Assembly (NCBI GenBank): GCA_026119935.1
Contig: JALRMH010000001.1
Span: 2,108,001 to 2,172,000 of the forward strand
Source: Endothia cerciana
Lineage: Eukaryota; Ascomycota; Sordariomycetes; Diaporthales; Cryphonectriaceae
DNA: 64,000 bases
Direction of reading: 5' to 3'
Part shown: positions 30,899 to 42,596 of the stretch, in pieces
Layout: the number at the start of each line of letters is the position of its first letter
Numbering within the stretch: the stretch's first letter is position 1
Program-made: the position numbers and the translations under genes
Notes under the pieces: generated by a model
What the model was told of the DNA's origin: nothing
The model's input: the letters and a program-made list of their open reading frames with translations, nothing else
Databases searched by the model: none

Positions 30899-33800
30899 GG
30901 AGATGGCGTCGGAGATATGAATGAGTGACAGTGGTTCGATCGCGCCCCAGCTACAGGTCTACTTCAGAATCAGCGATACGTATAACAATAAGGGTTATAT
31001 AACACTCCACCGAGGACGAACTACTGTGGACACCAGGGTAGATGAGATCATGAGATCTGACCACCGATCAAGGACCCACGACCCAAGCAGTGGCAAGCGG
31101 TGGCCAGGGGCCTGTGCAAGTATGACATTCGGACTTTCATCAGATCGCCTTTAAATGAAGTGAGGGACGAATGATTACGCAGCTGGGGCGGTGAGTACCG
31201 GCCTGTGGATGCCTTGCCTTCCCCGGCCTGGATCGGCGGCGGTGGTGTTTACTTGCCTGTTCGAGGCCCATATCCCGCACGTGGGCTGTCTGCAACTGAG
31301 TGCAGTGCCGAGTACAGACAGGCATATCACATTGGCATTCATGCTTTACATACTGCATATGTGAAATGCCTCCACAAGAATCACAAAGGTCCACTTGATG
31401 GCATATCCCGATCCGAGCCGGAACTCCTGAGTCCTGGATTAGCCCTATCTCCGCCTCAACAGGCCGATGCCAACCCGGAGGAGGCGGAGGAGGATTGTTG
31501 AAACCGGTCTATCTGGAGCCACCGATTCGTACTTCGGAGCAACAAAGGATTCCTATATTTGGGGATCTACTAAGTCCTTCTCAGCCGACATTAGGAATGG
31601 AGGGCGAAGAGCCGGACCTCCAACATAGTACTATGTATGTAAGTCTCCAGCGACATCCGGTTGAATTTTTTTTGGCTTTCTTTCCGGCATCGACTGGCTC
31701 TGCGGGGACTTGGCGTAAACCCTTGCACCAATTCCCCTCCTGTATTACCTTCTCGCAAGCAAAACCGAGGCTAGTTGAAAGGAGGCGCGGTCGCATAGCA
31801 TCGAAGGATTACAGGTAGGCAACTAATTCAGGTGGACTATATCTGGAGGCCGAAGCCCCAGCACTAATCACGATACTTTTAACAGTCGCACCACTAATGG
31901 AGCTACTCTAGCATAGAGAGGCTGAATCCAGGGGACTCGGCTCCGAGCCCCTTGGGAGGACACACCCGGCGTTACGCATGTCGCCATCTGCACCTGAACG
32001 CTGCCATCAATATGTCATCTACTCTTTTCTTTGCGTTAGCCATTTCTTCCTTTATCTGAAGAGATTCCGTCAAATGTTATACGTCTCTTGCACCCGTCGT
32101 CCTCCACGGACAGCAAAGTTGACCAGGACCATGATCACACCCGTCCTGCTGGTCATAATTCAAGGTGTCCATGTTTGTATTTGTTTACCTCCTCAAATAC
32201 TACGACATCTAGTCAGTGTTCAGTATTAAGCTGAGTGTCTGATCCAGCAGAGAGATCGTTCAGTAATACGGGCATGGTGGAAAGTGCATCAGGTCACAGC
32301 CTTCAGCAGCACCACGTAAGGTTTGTACCTCGAAGACAGCAATTCGGGCGCAGGCCTGGCCTCGGGCCTGTCAAGATGAAGGAAGGAGTCGAATCTGCAT
32401 CTGGCCATGGACTTCTCTGACCTCTACGAAAACGTCTAGACCAGGGTCGATGCGACTGCTCAAGTATTTGCATGATGCATTCATACTTGCGCAGCTATTG
32501 AGAAGTTCAAAGTCTAGACACCTCGGCATGAACATCCCGTGGCAGGGTCATTCGTTACACTGGTCAGAGCTGACAACACGTTGCACCGTCCCGCTGCCTT
32601 CACAAGTCGGAAGGGGAAACTAGCGGGCATCTGTGTCGAAGGCATGGCCTCAGCTGACTAGACTGCATGTTTTGTGTGTCTCAGCATTTCTGTACCGACT
32701 TGATTCGAATCACTTCTTCATCCCATGTTCATAGGGATAGATCATTTCACAGATCGCGGGCTATTATAGCACTGTCCCCCGGGGCAGTGTTCACCGCATC
32801 TTCCTGATCTCGATCTCAATCAACCGCGGTGACAGTTGCGTAATTAGAAACTCCATGCTCATAGAATTCGACTTATACCAAGTAATATTAAGAATAGATA
32901 AATAATCTACTGAAAGATCTCCATCTTATACAGACCACCTAAATCAGTAGTTGCGGGCTAGAAAATAGGTCACCCAGACGCATAAGGGGTACTTAAGAGG
33001 AGGAAAGCTAGGACCAGACATGCTGACGGTGACAGCACTTACATACCAGGTAGCTGCCAGCTCCAGGAGCCCCCTTTCCAGACCCCACAATCTTACACCC
33101 TGTATTCTCACAGGCGTAGGGCACCATGTAAATGTTAACGCTAATATGCTGTAATAACACCTTGGATACGCGGGACTAACCTTAAGTATAACTCGATGCA
33201 CATAGGATGAGCACAGCTGATGATGCGTTGAAGAACATTCATAGGAGGTGTTTATCACTAGTTATTGAAAAGGGTAGGGCCTAAGGACGGGGTTACAAAT
33301 CATACGTGTCCGAGATTCGATTTCTCCTTTTGAACGAAGAAAACACCGAGAAAGTTGGGAAGAGAACGCTTACTGTTCAACAAATTCATGTCGAAACTCT
33401 AGCTCTTCAGATAGACACTATTACGGTTTTTGTTTTAGAGCAGTATACGTTTTTTGGGCCATTCATTCTTGAGACTACATCAAACACTCTATCACTGAAT
33501 GGAAGAGCTTTGAGCAAGGCGTCTTTTGAACAGAAGTCGAAGCTCCTGGATAACATGTCTCTAGACGGAATAGCTTTGGGATAACCATGGGTTTCTCCTG
33601 TCTCGCCGTCGTCCCGGCCCCTGAAAAGACTTTTGTTATTGTACAAGGAACATGTGTTATGAGCACTCAACAGATTGCGCACTGACCAATGAGAATCCGT
33701 ATTCAATTTCTCGTCATGGGCCTACGACTTGAGCCCCTTTGAGACAGGTGTCTGCTATCAACCCGCGGCTCAATTTACGTATCCATCTCGCTCAGAATAT

Positions 33801-34772
33801 ATCGATCTATAGTTGATGCTGTCACTTGTTCTTCTCTTGTGAGTCCCTGAAGAATACATAAGTCAAGTGTCCTGTGAGCTTGATGATATCAACGTGGCGC
33901 GTCCCCTATACTCCATTCCTCAGACACGACTCGTGGGAATAACGAAAAGGAGGCACCGGATTTTTAATTTGTGGGTTGTGACAGCCGACCCAATATCTGC
34001 TACTTCTCCGATTTGAGGTGGGCCTGGGAACCCTGGAAACATCTCCCCTGTGTTTGCACCTTGGCCTGCAATGTTCAAGTCTGCTTGATTCGCGGAAGGG
34101 GTTCGTGGGCGAGCGTCATTTTTTACATCAAAGATCGAATACTAGATGAACGAAAAGGCCATGTCATACTCGGCGGGCGCAGGGCTTGGCCAGTAAAGCC
34201 ATCGCAGGCTATACTGGCTGACATTAGGAGAGGTACGTGTGATGTGCCCCAGCAGCCCTGTCTTGACTTGACTCGCACGAGCTCAGAACAACCTTGTCAA
34301 GATTAGAAGTGGAGATTGAAACCAGCACATGGGAACAACGAGAATCGTGATTGGAAATGATCGACTTGATAGATAGCTCTTGCGCTGTTTCACAATAGTA
34401 CTACAAGTATAATATGTACGGGTGTGGCCCTGCCATGAGAGCAGTTCTGACGAGCATCCCCTACGGAAAGCTCGGGAGGTGAGAGGTCGTTATCCGCCCA
34501 AACACTCGGCCCAGAATTCCAGCACTGGCCCTTGACACAAATTTAGGGGGGGGAACCAGACTTTCGAAGCGATGGAATAAAAAAGCCTTACATGGGTTTG
34601 TTGAACGAGGTCGCACGGCTGTGCTTGATCTCCTGACCTTCATCTTCTTTCCCTTCTGATGGCCGCATTATCTCGATGGCGCATCCCAGTGTCAGCACTT
34701 CAGTGAAGTGACCACGCAAAGACACTCGATCGTTGTGTCGATGCTCAGTGCCCAGGTCTGGCACGAAAAATC
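30899..34772. other. Long gene-poor region
   Basis: 3.9 kb, in part AT-rich (notably 32830-32930), with only short motif-less frames. The longest are a 92-codon plus frame at 33306-33584 overlapped by a 99-codon minus frame at 33407-33706, and a Cys-rich minus frame at 31140-31394. None has a signal peptide or recognisable domain, so none is called. Confidence 0.5.
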
Positions 34773-36338
34773 ATGGCGACTTTGACAAGTTTAATCGGAG
34801 CCGTGGACAACCTGGATGACCCGATTCCTTGGCTGAATCATAAAGAGGCTATCTTCGCCCTTGTAATAACCGGCTTGGTATGAGTGCCCCTTATATCGTC
34901 ACCCTTGCAGCATCAGCTTCAAGATCCAAGGCCAAAGATTGACTTGGCAAGGCAATCACGACCATTTGTGTTGTTCTACGTCTTTACGTCCGATTTCTCG
35001 TCACCCGAAGCCCAGGCAGGGATGACTATTGTGTTGTCGCAACGTTTGTAAGTCTTTGGTCACCGTCCGCGATATTTGTTTCGCGCATACCCCCCCAATC
35101 GTACCGGTGCTAAACGGCTACCCAGATCACAGCATGGGCCGCTAACATAGGATGTTGCACTTGTAAGTCTCAACTTATTCATTGAATATTGGTGCGCTAT
35201 AGCTAATTGACATGTGAAGTGGCTGGGAAGGGGCTGGGGCAACATTTCATCTTGCTTGGGCGCACTGGGATGGCTGAATTCACACGCGTGAGTCTCCGAG
35301 ATATGCAGGTGTGGTCCGCTGGTCAGCTTACTGATTTGTCTCTCAAATTGCAGGAATTCTGGTGGTGTAATGCGTGCTACAACATGATTCTTGCTCTGGT
35401 CAAACTGTGCCTGCTTTTCCAATATCTACGCCTTCTCGACAGCCACCCAGACCTGAAGCAGCCGAAACTCAGGATAACCATCGTCGTCTTCATATATATT
35501 GTTGCCTTTTGGGGTATCGCCTGGTCCCTTATTGCATGGATTCCGTGTGATCCCATCTCTGCCGACTGGGAATTTGAGAGCACAACGGCAACACGTTGGG
35601 GTTACGGCTCAAGATTGACTTCAGCCTTCACGGCAACATTCTATAATCATGCAGCATCAAACATGGTGCTGGACATCGTGATTATTACACTTCCCATGGC
35701 CTCGAATTCACTCTGGACTACGGCCGAAACGCAGAAGAAATCCAAGATGGGCATGATAGGCCTCTTCATCCTAGGAGGATTGTAAGTCGAATCTCAGTCG
35801 GATCCAACATCGTCGCATGGTCAATTCGTTGCCCCAAAGATTCCTTACTGATCTGTACTTGTCCTACCGCAGCTCACTTCTATGCTCCATTGTCCGCCTT
35901 GTATACATTGTCAAAAACCGCGCCAGTACATATCCGACATTCGATCCGAGCTGGTACGGCGTTCCTACCATCGTACTCTCTGTATTGGAGGTTGATCTTG
36001 CGACGATCGTGGCATCTTTACCCGTTTTCTGGCCCCACATGCGGCGAAATCTCGTCTTTGTTCTCGTCACACATGAAGTCGAGGTCAAGGTCACGCGTCA
36101 GTCTGACCTATTTGGCGAAACACGCAAGAACGGGGACCTTGAAGCTTCTAGCACTCACTGGGGCTCCGGTGCTGCAGGCAGTTCTGCGTATCGCAATGAT
36201 ACGGTAATGATGAGGGATCTAAGTGTCACCGCGGATACCAAAGCATCGCATACAAAATCGCTCCCCCATAAACCTAGTCGCAGCCACTCCAGATTTGGTT
36301 CGAGGAGCATAGACAGCAAGGACATTCTTCTGAGTTGA
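34773..36338 (+). CDS. Pth11-like rhodopsin-fold integral membrane protein
   Basis: Six exons (34773-34877, 34952-35047, 35126-35162, 35220-35287, 35354-35781, 35873-36338) join exactly to 399 residues. The order of elements fits the fungal rhodopsin domain of Pth11-like receptors: TM1 (IFALVITGLAITTICVVLRL), RFLVTRSPGRDDYCVV, a YxGLGxH-like loop (GKGLGQHFILL), then FWWCNACYNMILALVKLCLL, PCDPISADWEF, LDIVIITLPMA, SKMGMIGLFILGG and a last helix pair, ending in a basic Ser-rich tail. No CFEM domain precedes it. Family members sit in the plasma membrane; the founder, PTH11 of the rice blast fungus, is needed for surface sensing. Ligand unknown. Confidence 0.88.
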
Positions 36339-36889
36339 GACAGGGCTGATCAAATTTCGTTCAAAAGAAAGAAAGAGCAAAAGAAGAAGACAGGATTGCA
36401 GGAAGCAGCTGGTCAGACCGGTAGTGGGCGTTGGGGTCTTGAGCGGACTGGTTTTGCTGCCCCAACACGTCGGATATCACTTACAATTCACTTACTCAAT
36501 ATGAAGATGCCCATTGGCTTGGATGACCGCTCTGGACAATTCATTGTGGGGATCTAGTGACTCCCAAAACTTGATGAATATCAGATTGCAAATCCAATGC
36601 CAGTGGATTCAGGTGCGGCTCACACAGTTCCAGTTATAGTATGTGAAGACTAATTAAAGTAATCTACAACAGTACATCAAGGGATGCGCCACGTATTGGA
36701 CGGAAGGTCCGCAACTAATCCTCAAATGGATGGTGCCTCTTCGCCAGTATTTGGGAGATACCTCCCTCCTGCTGAAGGTTTGTCAGAAGGGCTTCACTGC
36801 ACACCAAACTTGTTCGTTGTATCAATAAAACCAGAATATTTTATTCGGCTATCCTAGGTATCAAATATATAAATGCGCATCCCGGAACT
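36339..36889. other. Short intergenic region between convergent genes
   Basis: No frame supported. It should hold both 3' ends. Confidence 0.6.
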
Positions 36890-38503
36890 CTATTTACCGA
36901 CAGCATCATGCTTGATGCTCTTCTCTTGCGGTCTCTCCTCGTCTAGTGACTGGCCGCTGACAATATCCTCAACGCCATCCTTCAGCACCGGAGGACCAGA
37001 GAAATTCTTCCTGCCCCATGCAAAGTACCATACCAGACTGATCACGGCAAATCCCGCAAAAACCACACTGGCATAATTCATCGTCGAGCTGTCCAGCCCG
37101 GTCAGGTTGGTGGGCATGCAGAACAGGAAGATAGACAGCACAATCCAAAGCAGCGTGGTGATGTTGATGGCCATACCGAACTTTCCAAGTGAGAAAGAAG
37201 CGTGCTTCAGCTGTTTGCGACCCTGGATGACAGACACGAGGATGGGCAGACCGTAGGACGTCGCCAGGCAGATGGTGGCCACTCCCGTAAAGCTGCTGAA
37301 CGCCGCCGACGAGCCGAAGTAGATGAGACCGAGTAGGCAGTCGATGATAGTCGATAGAGTCAGTGCCCAGAAAGGAATTTCAAACCGGTCGTTGACCTTA
37401 CTCCAGAGCCTAGAGGCAGGGATCGCACCATCGCGGGCGAAGGCGTAAGTGCATCTACTCGATGCAGTCAGAGCCCCCACGCCAGCGAAGAGCCAGATCC
37501 CGAGGACCAGAAACAGCAGCCCGAAGCCACCGCCCGCGCTGCCCGTCGCCGTCTTAAAGATGACTCCGATGGGCTGTCCGTTTGCGACATCCAACAGGGT
37601 CTGCACGCTGGGGAGCACAAATAGGATCGGGATCAGGAACACGAGTCCGGTGATGCCTGCCGCCACGACGGAGAGCACGATGGCCTTGGGCACCTCGCGC
37701 TCTGGGTTCTGAACCTCCTCACACATCGAGGCCACCATCCCGTACCCGGTCAGAACGTACGCCGGCTGCAGCAACCCGACGAAGAAGCTCCAACCCCACG
37801 GCCAGCCAGACGCGGACGCGTCATAGTGCGCGAACACGAACTCGCCACTTCTCTTCGTGGGGGACATGACCAGCAGGACGATCAGGAAGACGACGATCGA
37901 GGCGCCCGTCCAGTATATGCACATGGTGTTGATCTGGTCGAGATACCTGGAGCAGAAGACATTGATGAGGTAGCACACCAGCATACATGCCCAGAACGTC
38001 AGGATGGTCTGCCACTCGTTCGCGACAAATTCCTCGTTCCAGAGGGAGATGGCACTCAGGATCAGTTGAGCGCCACCAAAGTTGATGGATAGTGTGACGG
38101 TCCAGTTCCCCACCAGCGTCAGCCATCCAGTGATCCAGCTGGCGATCGGTGCCCACTTCGGATCCGACAGCAGCGCGCTCCAGTAGTACACACCACCAGC
38201 AGTCGGGTAGACGGAGCAGATCTCGGCCAGCGAGGCCGCAATGGCGGTCGAGAGAAGGGACAGTAGCACCCATCCCCAGATGATGGTTACGCTCTGGCCG
38301 TTCGAGAGGGTAATGTAGAATGTGGTGCTCAGGCCATATGGGACGGCCATGATGGCGAACGAGAGCCCTAGAACTGACAACATGCTCAAGCTTCGTGGTA
38401 ATTCGGACTTGTAGCCCATCTTGGCGAGAGCATCGTCAGCTGCGGCGCCGGCGCCGGCGGGCGCGCCTCGGCGGATGCGGGTGGTAGAATCTGCGCTCCC
38501 CAT
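36890..38503 (-). CDS. Amino-acid/GABA/choline-type permease (APC superfamily)
   Basis: Intronless, 537 residues with about 12 membrane helices and hydrophilic ends. Sequence marks of the fungal ACT group (GABA permease Uga4 and choline permease Hnm1 relatives) are LSVLGLSFAIMAVPYGL in TM1, AEICSVYPTAGGVYYWSALL in TM2-3, and GYGMVASMCEEVQNPEREVPKAI after TM6. The last is the conserved loop found in this family. It should import amino acids, GABA, polyamines or choline across the plasma or vacuolar membrane with protons. The start at 38503 precedes a short basic Ala-rich tail. The upstream frame 38386-38736 overlapping it is a shadow. Confidence 0.93.
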   Translation of the reverse strand: MGSADSTTRIRRGAPAGAGAAADDALAKMGYKSELPRSLSMLSVLGLSFAIMAVPYGLSTTFYITLSNGQSVTIIWGWVLLSLLSTAIAASLAEICSVYPTAGGVYYWSALLSDPKWAPIASWITGWLTLVGNWTVTLSINFGGAQLILSAISLWNEEFVANEWQTILTFWACMLVCYLINVFCSRYLDQINTMCIYWTGASIVVFLIVLLVMSPTKRSGEFVFAHYDASASGWPWGWSFFVGLLQPAYVLTGYGMVASMCEEVQNPEREVPKAIVLSVVAAGITGLVFLIPILFVLPSVQTLLDVANGQPIGVIFKTATGSAGGGFGLLFLVLGIWLFAGVGALTASSRCTYAFARDGAIPASRLWSKVNDRFEIPFWALTLSTIIDCLLGLIYFGSSAAFSSFTGVATICLATSYGLPILVSVIQGRKQLKHASFSLGKFGMAINITTLLWIVLSIFLFCMPTNLTGLDSSTMNYASVVFAGFAVISLVWYFAWGRKNFSGPPVLKDGVEDIVSGQSLDEERPQEKSIKHDAVGK

Positions 38504-40901
38504 GACGTCGGCCTCGGATGATCACGGAATAACTCGAGGCGCGGCGGAGTTCCAGTGGGGTGGAAAGACCTGAGGTCGTCGGGCTCAGAAAAGGAACGAT
38601 GGTGAGCGCGAAAGGGGCTTAGAGATGAATGGAAAGGGTGAATAACGGCAGCCGAATATGGCGGTGTTGCCTGTCGAGTCTTAAGGAGCCGTGTCTTCAG
38701 CCTTGATCCCGCGCAGACAGACAGATAGGACGCCAAGGATGGGTAACAGATTCAGGTAAGATTCACACTACGAAGGCGGCGATCGATCGGTTGCGAATTT
38801 CTCATAGAGAATTCAATTACTCACTCCCCAGGATGACTAGATCCACCACGCGGAGGACCCCACCACATAAAGATCGCGAGTCAGGAGATCATGATCTTTC
38901 CGGTGCGACGCGAGTGAGATGTCTTGGCCTCCTCGAACCACATCAAGTAGGCATATCTCATCCCTGAAATCGTGCAGAACTGCGCTGCGTTCGGACGTTG
39001 AACGTGCGCCGTAGAGTTGGCACTATCTTGGGGTAATCGACCAAGATAATCGCATGTGTTCAGACTAGATTCTCCAACTGGCTGAGGTGAGCGCGGCCCA
39101 GGAGAGAGCGAAAATTAGCTGGGAGCTTGTATGGTGTTGACCGGATGCAGGTTGTGGAATGCGGCTCAAAGAAACATGTTTTTACACCTGAGACCGTCCT
39201 CGGATCATTGGCTGGCTTGCCGCAAGTGTCTCTTAGACGTTGGTCTATGTAAAAGCGTTGTTTTGTCGTCCTATCTGATGGCCTAGCGGGTCATGAATAT
39301 CTACCCTAAACAAAGTGCCGGATCTTCAGTGGAGTGGCAAAACATGACGACAGTCGCTGGTGAGCATCCTGTCGACCCTGGTGCGAATGTCAAGGATACG
39401 AATGTTCTGTATTCGAGAACGGATGAGAGAAATATTGTAATGGGAGCATGTTGAACCACCGTGTCGAAAAAGCACTTTGCTTGCTCGCGATCGATGATCG
39501 TGTCAGTTGTCAGCATTATCTGTCCCGGTCGCGAGCTTGTGCCCTTGACGGAGAGTCATGAGCATCGAAGCGCCAAGGGCAAAGATAACAAGAAATAGAA
39601 AGCCAGTATGCCGATCCTCGACTTTCTGCTGAACTTAACCGAGTTGTTATGTCCGTACTTGAAATAAAAGTGACCTCCACCAGTGGCAAGTTCCTCATGC
39701 CATCTGGCTCTGAGCTGCAATATTCTCGCAGCCTAATCAAGAAGCATTTTGGCATTTTCTTGGTTTTTCACGGACCAAAGAAAACATTAGCGACAGCTCA
39801 GGAGAGTCATGAAAGCCATCTATCCAGACGTGCCAGAGCATTCCCTCAGACGCGAAGGTGCGGGAGGGTCTCATGAACAATAGGGATCGTGACCTGCCAC
39901 CCCCCCCCTCAACACAGGATGTATAGCACCCTCATCTGCCAAAGAGCTACTATCCGCGAGGAAGATACAGCCGAAAGCGAGCAGGGCTAGAAGACAGCAG
40001 TGAGCTGTTGGGATCCCAAGAGCGCCAAAACACACGGTTTCTTGGACCTTCGTGGACAGGATTTGAACTTGATCGAGCACGGTCGAAAATCGATTGTATT
40101 CTCTCTGTCTCTATTTGTGCCCATCTTTCTCTTATTCTTTGGTTTCATCTGCTTCTCAAAACTCTGTCTAAGGAAATTGAACCTTGAGCAGACCACAAAC
40201 TGCCCACCGTGTGCAGCATCCCGACTCGTCGTCAGTCCAGGTAGACGGCTTGATTCTGTCAAGGAATGGAAAGGGACAGAAACAGAAAGGGAAAGACAAA
40301 AGGAAGACTATTGAATCATTTTTATTATTATTTTACCAAAAAAAAGAAAGAAAGAAAGAAAGAAAGAAAAAGAAAGGAAAAGGAAGGAAAAGAAAGAAAA
40401 TAGTCTTTTGCATCTCGAGGACTCTAGCCCGGGGTCGATAAAACAACTAGCTTTGGGCGTTCCTCTCCGCTGGCCATGAGTCTTGAGGCTTCTTGTTGAA
40501 TCCACTAACCCCCACAAGAGTTGAGGTTATATGAATAGAAGGGCTGCCTGACTCCGAAGACATACCTACCTGTCACAAGTTTCACGTAATTTAAACGTGA
40601 AGCGACCTCGTGATATTACCGGTCCAAGAGTGTGGCAGCGGAATGTCACAGAACAATGGCGTCTGGCAGCAGCCTTCGTTCAATGCCATCGATCGCTTAG
40701 AAAGATGAGCGTTGCCATAGGGGGACAGTCAAGTGACGTGACCCACTCTGCGACTGGGCTTCGTCGGCCCCTCACGCACCTAACCAGCACCAACTTCCAC
40801 GATGAGTAGACCTTGCAATAGCCGCCCAATCATCAAGTCTAAATACTGCCAATCCTTACGTGAGGTTTTCACGAGAAAAGTTGAGCAGTGTTGTCACGAC
40901 G
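38504..40901. other. Intergenic region
   Basis: 2.4 kb with no supported gene. Contains a C run near 39899-39908 and an imperfect AAAG/AAGG microsatellite at 40338-40400. The last few hundred bases are the promoter side of the SMP-30 gene. Confidence 0.55.
40338..40400. repeat. Purine microsatellite (AAAG)n, degenerate
   Basis: A run of A followed by six or so AAAG units and then AAGG/AAAGG variants, all purine on the plus strand. Confidence 0.85.
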
Positions 40902-41986
40902 ATGGCCAGCGCATCGGCCTTCGCCGTCCATGACGAGGCGGCGTGTGCCCTGTTCGGCTCATCGCCTACCCTGGAGCCGCTGTACGAACACCAAGACTAC
41001 CCCTTCGCCCACGAGGCCGGCGTTTTCATAGATGCCGACCAGACGCTCTTCGTGACCAGCAATGGGTACCCAGACCCGGCCACCGGCCGCAAGAAGATCC
41101 AGATCAGCAAGGTGACCCTTTCCCGTTCCGGTGGGAAGACGTTAGCCAGCGTTGAGGAAATCCACCACCGGGACGTGCCGATGGGCAACGGCGGCGTCAA
41201 CTACCAGGAAGGCGTCCTATTCTGCGCGCAAGGTGGCCCGGACAACACCAACCAGCCCAGCGCGCTGGTGTGGATGGACGCGCGGCCACCGTACAGCACG
41301 CGGACGGTAATTACCGGGTTCCACGGGAGGGCGTTCAACAGCGTCAACGACGTGGTTGTACACAGCGACGGGAGCATCTGGTTCACGGATCCGATATACG
41401 GGTACGAGCAGGGGTACCGGCCCAAGCCGGAGCTGCCGTGCCAGGTCTACCGGTTCTGTCCCGGGAAAGGTCCCGGAGGGAAGGGGAGTATCAGGGCTGT
41501 GGCGGATGGGTTTGGGCGGCCGAATGGGATCTGCTTCAGCCCAGATGAGAAGATCGTATATGTCACGGACACGGACTGGATGCACGGGGATGGGACGACG
41601 GACCCGACGAGGGCCTCGACGATGTGAGTCCTGTCACAGCCCTAGTGATGCAAGCCGTCCTGGCTGATCAACCTCGCAGATATGCTTTCGACGTGGCCCA
41701 CTACTCTTGCGAGCCGTTCCTGACCAACAGACGGCTATTCGCGTTTGCCGATGCGGGAATCCCGGATGGCATCAAATGCGACGTCCATGGCAACGTGTAC
41801 AGCGGCTGTGGTGATGGCGTCAATGTCTGGTCGCCCGGGGGCGTCCTCCTGGGCAGGATCCTGGTCGAGGGAGGTGCTGCCAACTTTTGCTTTGGGAGGG
41901 ACGGTGAGATGTTCATCCTCAACGAGCATAGGCTGTGGAGGGCTCAGCTGGCTGCCTCGACCAAGGGCGCATTGCTGCGCATCTAG
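40902..41986 (+). CDS. SMP-30/gluconolactonase/LRE-like lactonase
   Basis: Two exons (40902-41623 and 41680-41986, donor GTGAGT, acceptor CGCAG) join to 342 residues. The start at 40902 is chosen because the upstream ATG at 40860 only adds 14 residues without homology features. The six-bladed beta-propeller pattern of PF08450 is clear: EAGVFIDADQTLFVTS, NGGVNYQEG, SVNDVVVHSDGSIWFTDP, FGRPNGICFSPDE and IPDGIKCDVHGNVYSG. The Asn and Asp in the SVND and PDG positions are the expected metal ligands, and an acidic ligand lies near the start. The enzyme would open aldono- or other lactone rings with a divalent metal. No signal peptide, so probably cytosolic. Confidence 0.9.
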
Positions 41987-42596
41987 ACCAGGCGGCAGTG
42001 GGCAGTCCACCGCCAAAGGGGGTGCAGCCCTACCTACTTAAGCACTTGAGCAGGTAATATACTTGATGTCAGTGCCTGAGGGCAATCTTGAAATTCAGCC
42101 AGAGGAGCACGTGATCGGCTTCGCACGATAACATCAGATCGAAGGGTTAGGGAAATGTATGCCTGGTGTGACGGGTGCCCTTCCTATCTGCCTGCGTCCT
42201 CCTCGCGGGTGAGGTCTTCTGAAGGCAGGCACGTCCCAGTATCGATACTGCCTCCCCGAGCGCGGATTCAGGAGGAAGGGACCGCTGCCTGACCAAGCAC
42301 AGCACTTCGTCCTTTTATCCCCTCTTTTATTCTTCAACCTCACGTCGTCCCATCTCCTGGTCGACGTGACACCCATTCTCCTCCGCCTACCCGCACACAC
42401 ACCACAATCCACGGCCGCTCCTCTCACCTCATTTCCGCCGCCTTCGCTGGTCACAGCCATACCAGAGCCTGTACGCCCTTGTACAGACCCCCCCCTCGGA
42501 TCACCTTCCTTCCCACACTCGTCGTTGTCATATCTTGTTATCAGAATCTCTCCATCCGTCATCTGTCGAGGCGTGAAGCCCAACGAAACAGTTGCC
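41987..42596. other. Intergenic region and leader of the large gene
   Basis: No separate gene. The frame of the large protein is open upstream to 42366, but the sequence there is C/T-rich and reads as a leader. Confidence 0.55.

Noticed and set aside
31140..31394. Cys-rich minus-strand frame (DLCDSCGG, CQCDMPVC)
   Set aside because: No signal peptide, no zinc-finger spacing that I recognise, no exon neighbours. Could be chance.
33306..33706. Two overlapping antisense frames of 92 and 99 codons
   Set aside because: Neither has a known motif, and both lie in AT-rich gene-poor DNA where long frames can arise through complementarity.
40040..40080. tRNA-like T-arm string (GGATTTGAACTT)
   Set aside because: The T-loop does not match the consensus and no acceptor, D or anticodon arms can be folded around it.
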